DNA of 64,000 nucleotides from DATKHR01 sp036557365. GTDB taxonomy: Bacteria; Acidobacteriota; Vicinamibacteria; Vicinamibacterales; CAVVIG01. Shown here piece after piece: positions 20,874 to 29,340 of this stretch; the stretch's first letter is position 1, and every line of letters begins with the position of its first letter. Below the pieces are notes generated by a model that saw only the letters and a list, made by a program, of their open reading frames with translations, had not been told where the DNA came from and searched no databases. Position numbers and translations under genes: made by a program. The DNA lies in NCBI GenBank assembly GCA_036557365.1, contig DATBHR010000077.1:186001-250000 (forward strand). Reading direction: 5' to 3'.

Positions 20874-21128
20874 GAGTCCGCCTCATCGGTCTCGCCGTGC
20901 TCGCCGAATCCGGCGGGCCGAAAACCGCGCCGCCGCTCGAACTCTTACGCGGCGCGCCGGTTCTGCTGGTTCGATACATCGCTCCCGGAAGGAGCGGCAC
21001 CGAGGGGGTCATCCATCGCCGTCGACGGCCCACCAGACCGGCGCGACCGTCTCGCGGCGACGCGGTTTTCACGCGATCGCGCAGGCCCGCCTCCACGGCG
21101 ATCATGTCGAGCCCGATGACCCGGACTC
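20874..21128 (-). mobile_element. 255-bp inverted-repeat element, full copy A
   Basis: Bounded by GAGTCCG at 20874 and its complement CGGACTC ending at 21128. The two ends match over about 33 bp (27 of 33 positions by hand alignment). The length is exactly that of copies B3 and B4 near 29 kb, which lie in the opposite orientation. An inner hairpin CGCTCC-N5-GGAGCG and a CCGTCGACGG palindrome are shared. No transposase is encoded. Confidence 0.75.
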
Positions 21129-21160
21129 TCGACCGCCAGCGCTGCGGATGACTGTGGACC

Positions 21161-21238
21161 GCCAATCTCCGTATTCCGCAATCCGCAATCTGCCAATCGT
21201 CAATCAATCCGCAATCCGCAATCCGCACTCCGCAATGC
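21161..21238. repeat. Heptamer tract right of copy A
   Basis: CAATCCG-type 7-bp repeats again, ending about 80 bp before the TonB-like start. Confidence 0.8.
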
Positions 21239-21320
21239 TCGACCGTCCGCATCACCGGACTCGCCCTGCTGAAGGAACCCCAATCGATTCGCGGTGTCCA
21301 ACGAAGTGCAGGAGGCGCCC

Positions 21321-21992
21321 ATGCGCACCTTCACGTTCGTCTCCGTCGTGATTCACGGCGCCGTGCTGGGCACGGTGCTGCTGCTGCAAGCGTTCCATGT
21401 CGGACCGCTGCCCGCGCTGCACGATGCGCTCGCCTTCAACGACGTCACGCCCGTGGTGATCAAGGACATCCCTCTTGCACCACCTCAGCGATCGGCGGTT
21501 CACACGGACTCGGTCACGTCGGCGAACGCTGCGCCCATCGAAGCGCCGGCGCGAATCACACCAGAAACCGAACATCCGAACGACGTCCGGCCGTTGGGTG
21601 GCGTGGAAGGAGCGCTTCCCGGAGGCGCCAACAGCTTCCCGGAAATCGGCGGCGTGTCCGGCGCGACGCTTCCGCCGCCGCCCCCGCCAGCGCCAAAGAC
21701 CGGCGCGCCGCTCCGGCTTCACACGGGGATTCTGCCGCCGCAGAAAATCGTCGACGTGGCGCCCGTCTATCCTCCGCTCGCGCGAGCGTCACGGCAGGAG
21801 GGCATCGTGATTCTGGAAACCGTAATCACCGCGAACGGAAGCGTCGAGTCCGTCCGGGTGCTCAAGGGCTATCCGCTGCTGGATGGCGCAGCCATCGAGG
21901 CCGTTCGTCAGTGGCGATTCACGCCCGCGCGGCTGAACGGCGAGCCGGTGCCCGTGGTCATGACCGTCACCGTCAACTTCACGCTGAAGTGA
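21321..21992 (+). CDS. TonB-like energy transducer
   Basis: 223 residues from ATG 21321, with AGGAGG 6 nt upstream. One N-terminal membrane helix (about 5-28), a periplasmic Pro/Ala-rich spacer with a PPPPPP run (about 113-118), and a C-terminal TonB domain (about 140-223) with the usual pattern YPPLARASRQEGIVILE ... AIEAVRQWRFTPARLNG. It probably couples an inner-membrane ExbBD motor, not present here, to outer-membrane receptors such as those at 35538 and 42832. Its last 14 bp overlap the 3' end of the convergent threonine dehydratase-like gene. The upstream DNA is a repeat region, so its promoter must lie within or right after the heptamers. Confidence 0.9.
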   Translation: MRTFTFVSVVIHGAVLGTVLLLQAFHVGPLPALHDALAFNDVTPVVIKDIPLAPPQRSAVHTDSVTSANAAPIEAPARITPETEHPNDVRPLGGVEGALPGGANSFPEIGGVSGATLPPPPPPAPKTGAPLRLHTGILPPQKIVDVAPVYPPLARASRQEGIVILETVITANGSVESVRVLKGYPLLDGAAIEAVRQWRFTPARLNGEPVPVVMTVTVNFTLK

Positions 21993-22938
21993 GAATCCGC
22001 TTCAGCGTCGCCTGGTCGATATTGCCGCCGCTCATCACGCAGACGACGTTCTTCCCCGCGAGCTGATCGCGGATCTTGAGGGCGGCGATCAGCGACGCGG
22101 CGCCGGCGCCTTCGGCGAGATTGTGCGTGGTGCGCAGCGCGAGCCGTACGCCTTCGGCCAGTTCGTCCTCGCTGAGCGAGACGATGTCGTCGAGTTCTTT
22201 TTTCAGGATGTCGAACGTGAGATCGAACGTGACGCGCGTGGCCATGCCTTCCGCGAACGTCTCGGCTTTCTCGGCGGTGACGCGCGACGGTCCTCTCCAC
22301 GATCGTGCAAACGCGTCGGCACGCGCGGCTTGAACGCCGATCACTTTCGCTTTGCTGCCGAGTCCCGTGCGCGCGATCGCACAGCCGCATGCGCCGCTGC
22401 CGCCGCCGATCGGAACGAGGATCACGTCGGCGTCCGGCATCGCCTCGAAGATTTCGAGGCCGTACGTGCCGACGCCCGCGAGCAGCAACGGTTCGTTCGC
22501 GGAGTGCACGTACCGAAGGCCGCGCGCGTGTTGCAGTCGCTCGACTTCCACGCGCGCCTCGTCGAAGTCCTTGCCGAATTCGATCAGCTCGGCGCCGAGC
22601 GCCCGCATCGCCGCGTTCTTCTCGGGGTTGTTGCCAACGGGCACGACGATCGTGCACGGCACGCCTTCCCGCTGACATGCCAGCGCGATCGACTGGCCGT
22701 GATTGCCCGTCGTCGCCGTGACGACGCCCCGGCGATCCTCCCCGCACAAGCTCGCGATCAGGTTGAGGCCGCCGCGCACTTTGAACGCGCCCGTCGGGTT
22801 GTGATTCTCGTGCTTGACGGAGATATTCAGGCCGCTTTCCTGGACGAGCAGCGGATGACGCAGGAGCGGCGTGGGTCGGACCACGCGATACACACGCTCG
22901 CGCGCGGCGTAGATGTCATTCAGCGTGGGTGCAGTCAT
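21979..22938 (-). CDS. Threonine dehydratase/serine racemase-like PLP enzyme
   Basis: 319 residues, fold-type II PLP enzyme. The PLP lysine is K53 in PTGAFKVRGG, the phosphate-binding loop is GGGSGACG (178-185), and TTGNHGQSIA (76-85) is the substrate loop. Length and lack of a C-terminal ACT domain fit the catabolic threonine dehydratase/serine racemase group. GACG replaces the more common GLIAG-like stretch. It overlaps the glycerophosphodiesterase stop by 4 bp, so the two form an operon, and it overlaps tonB at the 3' end by 14 bp. Threonine versus serine or hydroxy-aspartate as substrate cannot be decided. Confidence 0.88.
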   Translation of the reverse strand: MTAPTLNDIYAARERVYRVVRPTPLLRHPLLVQESGLNISVKHENHNPTGAFKVRGGLNLIASLCGEDRRGVVTATTGNHGQSIALACQREGVPCTIVVPVGNNPEKNAAMRALGAELIEFGKDFDEARVEVERLQHARGLRYVHSANEPLLLAGVGTYGLEIFEAMPDADVILVPIGGGSGACGCAIARTGLGSKAKVIGVQAARADAFARSWRGPSRVTAEKAETFAEGMATRVTFDLTFDILKKELDDIVSLSEDELAEGVRLALRTTHNLAEGAGAASLIAALKIRDQLAGKNVVCVMSGGNIDQATLKRILTSA

Positions 22939-23678
22939 CGGGACAGCGATCCTCCAGCGCGAACCAGCGGCACGATGATGTCCGGCCGATCCGTGATGAG
23001 CGCGTCAACGCCCCATCCGAGGAGGCGCATCGCGTCCTCGACGGCGTCGACGGTCCACACCTGCACGCCGAGACCGGCGGCATGCGAATGTCGGACGAAC
23101 CGGCTCGACACCACACGCGTCGTGCCGGCGCACTCGGGAATCTGATAACCAGTGTAGCCGACGCGCCGGACGGGCCAGCCAAGCTTCGATCGATACAGCG
23201 CCCAGCGCACTTCCTCACGGGCGGCGCTCGTCGCCATCTCTGGCGCGATCTGCCGTACGGCGCGCAACACGCGGTAGCCGAACGATCCGAGACACACGCG
23301 CTCGGCCGCGCCGGCGCTCCGGATCACGTCGACGACCGACGCAGCAAACACCGCGTCGTTGACCTTCAGCTCGACGATGATGCGGCAGGTACGGTGCTCG
23401 CGAAAGACGTCGGCGAGCGCGGGCACCCGCACGGCGTGCAGTTCGCTTGCGGTCCGCTCCGCGATCGGTCCGCGCAACGTGGTCGTACGGTCCAGGCTGC
23501 GATCGTGGTGAACGACGACCACGCCGTCGCGCGACGCATGGACATCGAGCTCGAGGCCGTCGGCGCCGAGCGCCATGCCGTTGGCGAACGCGTCCATCGT
23601 GTTCTCAGGCGCGAGCGCGCTCCCGCCGCGATGCGCGAAGACGAGCGGCCGGTCGGATGCGAAAAATGGGTGCAGCAT
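22935..23678 (-). CDS. Glycerophosphodiester phosphodiesterase
   Basis: 247 residues without a signal peptide, so cytoplasmic. Catalytic motif AHRGGSALAPENT (15-27) with H16 and R17, metal ligands E43 and D45 in LELDVH, and the second histidine H58 in VVHHDRSLDRTT. It hydrolyses glycerophosphodiesters to glycerol 3-phosphate and an alcohol. First gene of a pair with the dehydratase (ATGA-type 4-bp overlap). Its ATG is only 19 bp from the divergent AAA+ gene start. Confidence 0.92.
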   Translation of the reverse strand: MLHPFFASDRPLVFAHRGGSALAPENTMDAFANGMALGADGLELDVHASRDGVVVVHHDRSLDRTTTLRGPIAERTASELHAVRVPALADVFREHRTCRIIVELKVNDAVFAASVVDVIRSAGAAERVCLGSFGYRVLRAVRQIAPEMATSAAREEVRWALYRSKLGWPVRRVGYTGYQIPECAGTTRVVSSRFVRHSHAAGLGVQVWTVDAVEDAMRLLGWGVDALITDRPDIIVPLVRAGGSLSR

Positions 23679-23684
23679 CTGCTA

Positions 23685-23691
23685 TAGAATC
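23685..23691. promoter_or_regulatory. Overlapping divergent -10 boxes, glycerophosphodiesterase/AAA+ gene
   Basis: In the 19-bp spacer between ATG 23678 (minus) and ATG 23698 (plus), TAGAAT on the plus strand (23685-23690) lies 7 nt before the ATG, and GATTCT on the minus strand (23691 to 23686) lies 7 nt before the other ATG. Same design as at 9143-9149; the minus box is weaker. Confidence 0.55.
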
Positions 23692-23697
23692 GAATTC

Positions 23698-25188
23698 ATG
23701 GCGGCCATCCACACCCTCGGCGATCTGCGGCGCTCCGGATACCGCTCACGGTCGGTCAAGCAGGAGATCCGCGACAACCTGGTCTGCAAGCTCCGGTCAG
23801 GAGAGGCGCTCTTTCCCGGCATCGTCGGGTACGACGAGACGGTCATCCCCCAGCTCGTCAACGCGATCCTTTCGCGGCACAACTTCATTCTCCTCGGCCT
23901 CCGCGGCCAGGCGAAGAGCCGCATCCTGCGCGGACTGACGGACCTGCTCGACGAACGTTCGCCGGTAGTGCCCGGATGTGAAATCCACGACGACCCGACG
24001 GCGCCCCTGTGCGCCGCCTGCCGCGCCCGCGTTGCGCGCGAAGGCGACGATCTGCCGATTGCGTGGCTCTCCCGCGACGACCGCTACGTCGAGAAGCTGG
24101 CGACGCCCGACGTGACCATCGCCGACATGGTCGGCGACATCGACCCGATCAAGGCCGCTCAGTCCGGCCTCGACCTCGCGGACGAGCTGACGATGCATTA
24201 CGGCCTGCTGCCGCGTGCGAACCGCGGCATCTTCGCGATCAACGAACTGCCGGACCTCGCCGGCAAGATTCAGGTCGGCCTCTTCAATATTCTCCAGGAA
24301 GGCGACGTCCAGATTAAGGGATATCCGATCCGCCTCAGGCTCGATGTGCTCCTGGTGTTCACGGCCAACCCCGAGGACTACACGGCGCGCGGCAAAATCA
24401 TCACGCCTCTGAAAGATCGCATCGGGTCCGAAATCCGCACGCACTACCCGTCCACGCGCGGCCACGCGCTCGCCATCACCCGCCAGGAAGCGTGGACCGA
24501 ACGCACGGGCGCGATGAAGGTCGAGATCCCGGCCTACGTCCGTGAGGCGGTCGAGGAAGTCGCGTTTCAAGCGCGGGCGGACCGAAAAATCGACAAGCGA
24601 TCGGGCGTCAGCCAGCGCCTTCCGATTTCGACGCTCGAACTGGTCGTGTCGAACGCCGAGCGCCGGGCGTTGGCGTCGAACGAAGGCGTCGCCGTCCCGC
24701 GCGTCACCGACATCTATTCGGCATTGCCATCGATCACGGGCAAGTTCGAGCTCGAGTACGAGGGCGAGCTTCGCGGCGCGGAGGTCATCGCGCGCGATCT
24801 CATCCGGTCCTCTGTCGGCAACGTCTTCAGCGGGATGTTCGATGGCGTCGACACCCGCACGGTCGTCGAATGGTTCGACCTTGGCGGCTCGCTGCCGCTC
24901 AGCGACACGATGCCGGCCGACGAGGTCGTGGAAAAAGCGAAGAGCGTTCAGGGACTGCTCGACCTCGCACAGCACGCTGGACTTCCCGCCGGCGCGTCCG
25001 CACCGCAGCTGGCATCGGCCGTCGATTTCATTCTCGAAGGTTTGTACGCGCAGAAGAAGATCAGCCGGAGCGACGAGCGCGGCTATGCCGCCGCCGACGG
25101 CGCGCCGCGACGACCCTCGCGGCGCGAAGAGCCGTCGCTCGACGAAGAGATTCGCATGCCGGGCACGAAGAAGAAGTACTACAACTGA
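23698..25188 (+). CDS. AAA+ ATPase, magnesium-chelatase/MoxR-like
   Basis: 496 residues from ATG 23698. Walker A GLRGQAKS (67-74), Walker B GIFAINELPDL (177-187, E183), sensor 1 in VFTANPEDYT (220-229), and a C-terminal helical region with a Lys/Arg-rich tail. Between Walker A and B is a C94-x2-H97-x7-C105-x2-C108 cluster, which could bind zinc and is not part of the standard AAA+ fold. It is followed by a VWA protein, the usual pairing for chelatase-like or MoxR-like systems that remodel or insert metals into target proteins. The target is unknown. The 19-bp divergent spacer leaves no ribosome site, so leaderless translation is likely. Confidence 0.88.
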   Translation: MAAIHTLGDLRRSGYRSRSVKQEIRDNLVCKLRSGEALFPGIVGYDETVIPQLVNAILSRHNFILLGLRGQAKSRILRGLTDLLDERSPVVPGCEIHDDPTAPLCAACRARVAREGDDLPIAWLSRDDRYVEKLATPDVTIADMVGDIDPIKAAQSGLDLADELTMHYGLLPRANRGIFAINELPDLAGKIQVGLFNILQEGDVQIKGYPIRLRLDVLLVFTANPEDYTARGKIITPLKDRIGSEIRTHYPSTRGHALAITRQEAWTERTGAMKVEIPAYVREAVEEVAFQARADRKIDKRSGVSQRLPISTLELVVSNAERRALASNEGVAVPRVTDIYSALPSITGKFELEYEGELRGAEVIARDLIRSSVGNVFSGMFDGVDTRTVVEWFDLGGSLPLSDTMPADEVVEKAKSVQGLLDLAQHAGLPAGASAPQLASAVDFILEGLYAQKKISRSDERGYAAADGAPRRPSRREEPSLDEEIRMPGTKKKYYN

Positions 25189-25223
25189 ATTAGGGATTAG
25201 GGATTAGGGATTAGGGATTAGGG
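25189..25223. repeat. Five perfect copies of ATTAGGG
   Basis: Exact 7-bp tandem array directly after the AAA+ stop codon (TGA at 25186-25188) and 19 bp before the VWA start. A different heptamer from the GGATTGC family but the same period and the same intergenic setting. Confidence 0.95.
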
Positions 25224-25242
25224 ATCAACTGGGACTGCACGG

Positions 25243-26538
25243 GTGAAATACCGGTACACGAAGTTCACCGGCGACGATCTCGACGATCTGGATCTCGAGG
25301 ATCTGGTGTCGAAGCTGTCCGATCTGCTGCTGTCGAGCGGCTTCGGAAACCCGTACGGCGGCATGAACGACGACGACCGCACGATGCAGGCGCTGCACGA
25401 TGCGATTCTGGACGCGCTGTTCAACGGCGGCGTGCTGCCCGAGGAAACGATCGAGCGGCTCCTCGGCGATCCGGCGGACGGCGACCAGTCGGACGCGCGG
25501 TCGAAGCTCGAGGAACTGATCCAGCAGATCATCGAGCGGATGACCCAGGAGGGCTACATCTCGATGCCGCCGGATCTCGACGCGGAGCGCGAGCGCCGGC
25601 AGGGGCGCGGCGGGATGGGCGGCCACGACGAGCACGCGCCCGTCACATTCGAGGTCACCGACAAGGCACTCGACTTTCTCGGCTACCGCGCGCTCCGCGA
25701 TCTGCTCGGTTCGCTCGGCAAGAGCAGCTTCGGGCGGCACGACACGCGCGAGCAGGCGACCGGCGTCGAGACGACCGGCGCCACGAAGCCGTACGAGTTC
25801 GGCGACACGCTCAACCTGGACGCGGCCGGGACGCTGTTGAACGCGGCGTCGCGCGAGGCGCGCGATCGATCGGCATCGCCGGAGCGCCGCGGCGGACCCG
25901 TCAAGCTCCACGTCACCTACGAAGACCTCGTCGTCACGCAGGGCGAATATCAGAGCTCGTGCGCGACCGTCCTGATGCTCGATTGCAGCCACTCGATGAT
26001 CCTCTACGGCGAGGATCGCTTCACCCCTGCCAAGCGCGTGGCGCTAGCGCTGGCGCAGTTGATCAAGACGCAGTACCCGGGCGACGCGCTGAAGTGCGTC
26101 CTCTTCCACGACTCCGCCGAGGAGATTCCGCTCGCCGAGCTCGGTCGCGTCCGCGTTGGCCCGTACTACACCAACACGCGCGAAGGGCTGCGGCTTGCGC
26201 GGCGCATCCTCGATCGCCAGCGCAAGGACATGCGTCAGATCATCATGATCACGGACGGCAAACCGTCCGCGCTGACGCAGCCCGACGGCCGCATCTACAA
26301 GAACGCGTTCGGCCTCGACCCGTTCATCGTCGCCGAGACGTGCGCGGAGGTCGCGGCGTGCCGGCGCAGCGGGATCATGATCAACACGTTCATGCTCGCG
26401 CGCGATTACGATCTCGTCAGCTTCGTGCGACGCGTCGCCGCCATCTGCAAGGGCAAGGCGTACTTCACGACGCCGTACACGCTCGGGCAGTACGTGCTGA
26501 TGGATTACATGGACAAGAAAACAAAGACGATCCACTAG
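25243..26538 (+). CDS. VWA-domain protein paired with the AAA+ ATPase
   Basis: 431 residues from GTG 25243. Acidic N-terminus, a long helical region (about 20-220) and a VWA domain (about 240-420) with an intact MIDAS: D247-C-S249-H-S251, T312 and D338 in ITDGKPS. This arrangement is that of chelatase D-like or CoxE/MoxR-partner proteins, which bind the ATPase ring and a client through Mg2+. It lies 54 bp after the ATPase, with the ATTAGGG array in between, and 15 bp before the LON-domain gene, so the three are probably cotranscribed. Confidence 0.88.
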   Translation: MKYRYTKFTGDDLDDLDLEDLVSKLSDLLLSSGFGNPYGGMNDDDRTMQALHDAILDALFNGGVLPEETIERLLGDPADGDQSDARSKLEELIQQIIERMTQEGYISMPPDLDAERERRQGRGGMGGHDEHAPVTFEVTDKALDFLGYRALRDLLGSLGKSSFGRHDTREQATGVETTGATKPYEFGDTLNLDAAGTLLNAASREARDRSASPERRGGPVKLHVTYEDLVVTQGEYQSSCATVLMLDCSHSMILYGEDRFTPAKRVALALAQLIKTQYPGDALKCVLFHDSAEEIPLAELGRVRVGPYYTNTREGLRLARRILDRQRKDMRQIIMITDGKPSALTQPDGRIYKNAFGLDPFIVAETCAEVAACRRSGIMINTFMLARDYDLVSFVRRVAAICKGKAYFTTPYTLGQYVLMDYMDKKTKTIH

Positions 26539-26553
26539 GGCGTTCCATTGCAG

Positions 26554-27186
26554 ATGTCAGACCTCCTTCCGTTGTTTCCGCTGCCGACCGTCGTCCTCTT
26601 CCCCAACGTTTTTCTACCGCTGCACATCTTCGAGCCGCGCTACCGTGAAATGATCGCGGACGCGTTGTCCACCGATCGGCTGATCGGCATGGTCCTGCTG
26701 AAGCCCGGCTGGGAACGTGACTACGAGGGACGGCCGGCGATCTACCCTGTGGGTTGCAGCGGCGTCATCACGCACGCCGAGCGCCTGTCGGACGGCCGCT
26801 ACAACATCGTGCTCCGCGGCGTGGAACGGTTCCGCGTCGTCGAGGAAGATGGCGCGCGCAGTTATCGTCGCGCCGTCACCGAATCGGTTCTCGAGTGCCC
26901 GCTCGACGGCGCCGCGCGGTCGGAGATTCAGCGGCACCGCGTCAAGCTGGAATCGATGCTGGCGCCGACAGGCGAAAAGGCCGGGGCCGAATCGAAGATG
27001 CCGACCGCGATGTCGGACGAGGATCTGATCAACGCGCTCGCGCAGTACCTCGATCTCGAGCCGCTCGAGAAGCAGGCGCTCCTCGAACGGCCGTGCGTGC
27101 GCACGCGCGCGGCGTCTCTCGTCGAGTTGCTCGAGATGAAGATGATGGCCGCGCGGTTTCCCGGCCTGTCGCACGTCGCGAACTGA
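26554..27186 (+). CDS. LON substrate-binding domain protein
   Basis: 210 residues from ATG 26554 (TTG 26548 is in frame). It begins LLPLFPLPTVVLFPNVFLPLHIFEPRYR, the typical N-terminal LON domain, and includes GCSGVITHAERLSDGRYNIVLRGVERFRV. There is no AAA+ or protease domain, so it is a stand-alone LON-domain protein of the YcaP/PUA-like type. Function is unknown; proximity to the AAA+/VWA pair suggests a shared role in protein handling, as inference only. It converges on the YpdA-like gene with 30 bp between stops. Confidence 0.88.
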   Translation: MSDLLPLFPLPTVVLFPNVFLPLHIFEPRYREMIADALSTDRLIGMVLLKPGWERDYEGRPAIYPVGCSGVITHAERLSDGRYNIVLRGVERFRVVEEDGARSYRRAVTESVLECPLDGAARSEIQRHRVKLESMLAPTGEKAGAESKMPTAMSDEDLINALAQYLDLEPLEKQALLERPCVRTRAASLVELLEMKMMAARFPGLSHVAN

Positions 27187-27216
27187 CGCGCATCGCGCGC
27201 GGCCGCTCCTGATTCT

Positions 27217-28323
27217 TCAGGTCAGCCGCTGCGCGATCACCTCGACGATGCGCTCGCCGTGGAAGCGGCCGTTCTCGATGAAGATCGTGCCCGTGTCCTG
27301 GCCTGCGATCGCACCACCGGCCACAAACAGTCCCGGCACGTTGGTCTCGAACGTCTCGGGATCGTGGATCGGCGCGCGCCGCTCGTTCAGCGCGACGCCG
27401 GCGCGCGCCATCAAGTCGGCGTCGGCACGATAACCGGTCAGCAGGAAGACGACGTCGGCTGGAATCTCCTCCTCGCCCTGCTGAAGAGAGGAGGCGTTGA
27501 CGTCGGCCCTCGGCTCGCTCCCCGCAACCGCCGCGAAGGAATCGGCGGGCGCAGGAATCCCCGCATCGGAATCGGTCGTCACGTCGATTCCGGCGCCCCC
27601 GGGTCCGACGACGACTGAGGTCGGACGAATTTCCCTCACGAAGCTCCCGAACCGCGCAGCAATCGATCCTTCCTTGATGCGATTCTCGATGTCGGGCCGC
27701 ACCCAGTACTTGATCGTCCGCTTCAGCTCGGAGCGTCGGTGCACGAGCGTGACGATCGCGCCCGCACGGAACAGCTCCAGCGCAGACTCCGCCGCCGAGT
27801 TGCCGCCGCCGACCACGACGACGCGTTTGCGATAGTAGGCGTGCGCTTCACGGTAGTAGTGGCTGACGTGAGGGAGATCCTCGCCGGGGACGCCGACCGC
27901 TACAGGATGGTCATAGTAGCCAATGGCCAGCACGACCGTCCGCGCGTGACGGACACGACGCGCGCCCCGCGCCGACCGCGTCTCCACCGCGAACACGCGT
28001 TCGTCCCGCTCGACCTCGACGGCGATCGATGCGACCTTCTCGTCGAAGGCGATCTGCAGATCGTACGTGTCCACGACCTTGCGGTAGTAGCGCAGCGCTT
28101 CGAGCCTGGTCGGCTTCTCGTACGGCGAGACGAACGGCAGTCCGCCAATCTCGAGCAGCTCTGGCGTCGTGAAGAAGACCATCTGCGGCGGAAACCGGTA
28201 AATCGAATTGACGAGAACGCCCTGTTCGAGCACCTGGTAGTCGAGTCCGTGTTTCTTGGCGGCGATGGCGGCGGCCAGGCCGGACGGGCCGCCGCCGATG
28301 ATGATGAGATCTCGGATAGACAC
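27217..28323 (-). CDS. YpdA-family FAD/NAD(P) disulphide reductase-like protein
   Basis: 368 residues from GTG 28323. FAD site IIIGGGPSGLAAAIAAKK (7-24), an NAD(P) site VVVGGGNSAAESALEL in the middle, and the C-terminal VAGGAIAGQDTGTIFIENGR typical of YpdA. YpdA enzymes reduce bacillithiol disulphide in bacillithiol producers. About 40 extra residues (roughly 245-288, rich in Gly, Ala, Ser, Asp) interrupt the usual 320-330-residue frame, close to a surface loop. No bacillithiol synthesis gene is in the window. TAAAAT stands 6 nt before the GTG, so the mRNA is probably leaderless. Confidence 0.85.
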   Translation of the reverse strand: MSIRDLIIIGGGPSGLAAAIAAKKHGLDYQVLEQGVLVNSIYRFPPQMVFFTTPELLEIGGLPFVSPYEKPTRLEALRYYRKVVDTYDLQIAFDEKVASIAVEVERDERVFAVETRSARGARRVRHARTVVLAIGYYDHPVAVGVPGEDLPHVSHYYREAHAYYRKRVVVVGGGNSAAESALELFRAGAIVTLVHRRSELKRTIKYWVRPDIENRIKEGSIAARFGSFVREIRPTSVVVGPGGAGIDVTTDSDAGIPAPADSFAAVAGSEPRADVNASSLQQGEEEIPADVVFLLTGYRADADLMARAGVALNERRAPIHDPETFETNVPGLFVAGGAIAGQDTGTIFIENGRFHGERIVEVIAQRLT

Positions 28324-28329
28324 TCTTCC

Positions 28330-28335
28330 ATTTTA
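28330..28335 (-). promoter_or_regulatory. -10 box TAAAAT for the YpdA-like gene
   Basis: TAAAAT on the minus strand, then six bases (GGAAGA), then the GTG start at 28323. Confidence 0.5.
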
Positions 28336-28447
28336 GATTGAGGATTGCGGATTGCGGATTGATTGGCGGATTGCGGATTGTAGATTGCGGATTTATTGGA
28401 GATTGGTCATTGGTGATTCGATCTTCATCCGCAGTGCTGGCGGTGGA

Positions 28448-28549
28448 GAGTCCGGGTCATCGGGCTCGACGTGATCGCCGTGGAGGCGGGCCTTCGCGAT
28501 CGCGTGAAAATCGCGGCGCCGCGAGACGGTCGCGGCGGCGAGGGGACTC
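28448..28549 (+). mobile_element. Inverted-repeat element, deleted copy B1
   Basis: 102 bp: the left end from GAGTCCG to the GAGACGGTCGCG segment is kept, then it jumps to the right-end remnant GGGACTCGG. About 153 bp of the centre are missing. Confidence 0.65.
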
Positions 28550-28663
28550 GGCAGAATTGCGGATTGCGGATTGCGGATTGCGGATTCATTGACAATTTGC
28601 AGATTGCGGATTGCGGAATACGGAGATTGGCGGTCCACAGTCATCCGCAGCGCTGGCGGTCGA

Positions 28664-28845
28664 GAGTCCCGGTCATCGGGCCCGACGTGATCGCCGTGGA
28701 GGCGGGCCTTCGCGATCGCGTGAAAACGCGGCGCCGCGAGACGGTCGCGCCGGTCTGACGGACCGTCGACGGCGATGGATGACCCCTTGGTGCCGCTCCT
28801 TGCCGGAGCGATGCGTCGAACCAGCAGGACCGGCGCGCGCGGAGC
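28664..28845 (+). mobile_element. Inverted-repeat element, right-truncated copy B2
   Basis: The left end and centre are present, including the CGCTCC-N5-GGAGCG hairpin and ATGCGTCGAACCAGCAGGAC; the last roughly 75 bp are replaced by the next heptamer tract. Confidence 0.65.
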
Positions 28846-28961
28846 ATTGCGGATTGAGGATTGCGGATCGCGGATTGATTGACCATCGCGGATTGCGGGA
28901 TGCGCATTGCGGAACGCACACACTCGCGCGTTCGACACGCATCCGCAGCGCTGGCGGTCGA

Positions 28962-29216
28962 GAGTCCGCGTCGTCGGGCTCGACGTGATTGCCGTGGAGG
29001 CGGGCCTTCGCGATCGCGTGAAAACCGCGGCGCCGCGAGACGGTCGCGCCGGTCTGACGGGCCGTCGACGGCGATGAATGACCCCCTTGGTGCCGCTCCT
29101 TGCCGGAGCGATGTGTCGAACCAGCAGGACCGGCGCGCTGCGTAAGAGTTCGAGCGGCGGCGCGGTTTTCGGACCGCCGGATTCGGCGAGCACGGCGAGA
29201 CCGATGAAGCGGACTC
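28962..29216 (+). mobile_element. 255-bp inverted-repeat element, full copy B3
   Basis: From GAGTCCG to CGGACTC, exactly 255 bp. The conserved outer flank CATCCGCAGCGCTGGCGGTC lies to the left and GGCAGAATTGCGG to the right, as in the other copies. Confidence 0.75.
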
Positions 29217-29340
29217 GGCAGAATTGCGGATTGAGGATCGCGGATTGCGGATTGATTGGCGGATTGCGGATTGTAGATTGCGGATTTATTGGGGATTGGT
29301 CATTGGTGATTCGATCTTCATCCGCAGCGCTGGCGGTCGA

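Larger units (their letters stand above)
20690..21320. other. Non-coding repeat region before the TonB-like gene
   Basis: No supported gene. It holds a short unremarkable stretch (20690-20774, with a CACGAAG direct pair), heptamer tracts on both sides of a full 255-bp terminal-inverted-repeat element, and a lone sequence at about 21240-21282 that resembles one end of that element (GTCCGCATCACCGGACTCG). AGGAGG for the next gene lies at the right edge. Confidence 0.7.

Noticed and set aside
20848..21255. 135-residue minus-strand frame across element copy A
   Set aside because: The matching frame is interrupted in copy B3 and truncated in B1 and B2, so it is not conserved as a protein; no ribosome site.
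25189..25223. Telomere-like meaning of ATTAGGG repeats
   Set aside because: A short internal array between two operon genes of a bacterium; no end structure. Treated as an intergenic heptamer repeat.
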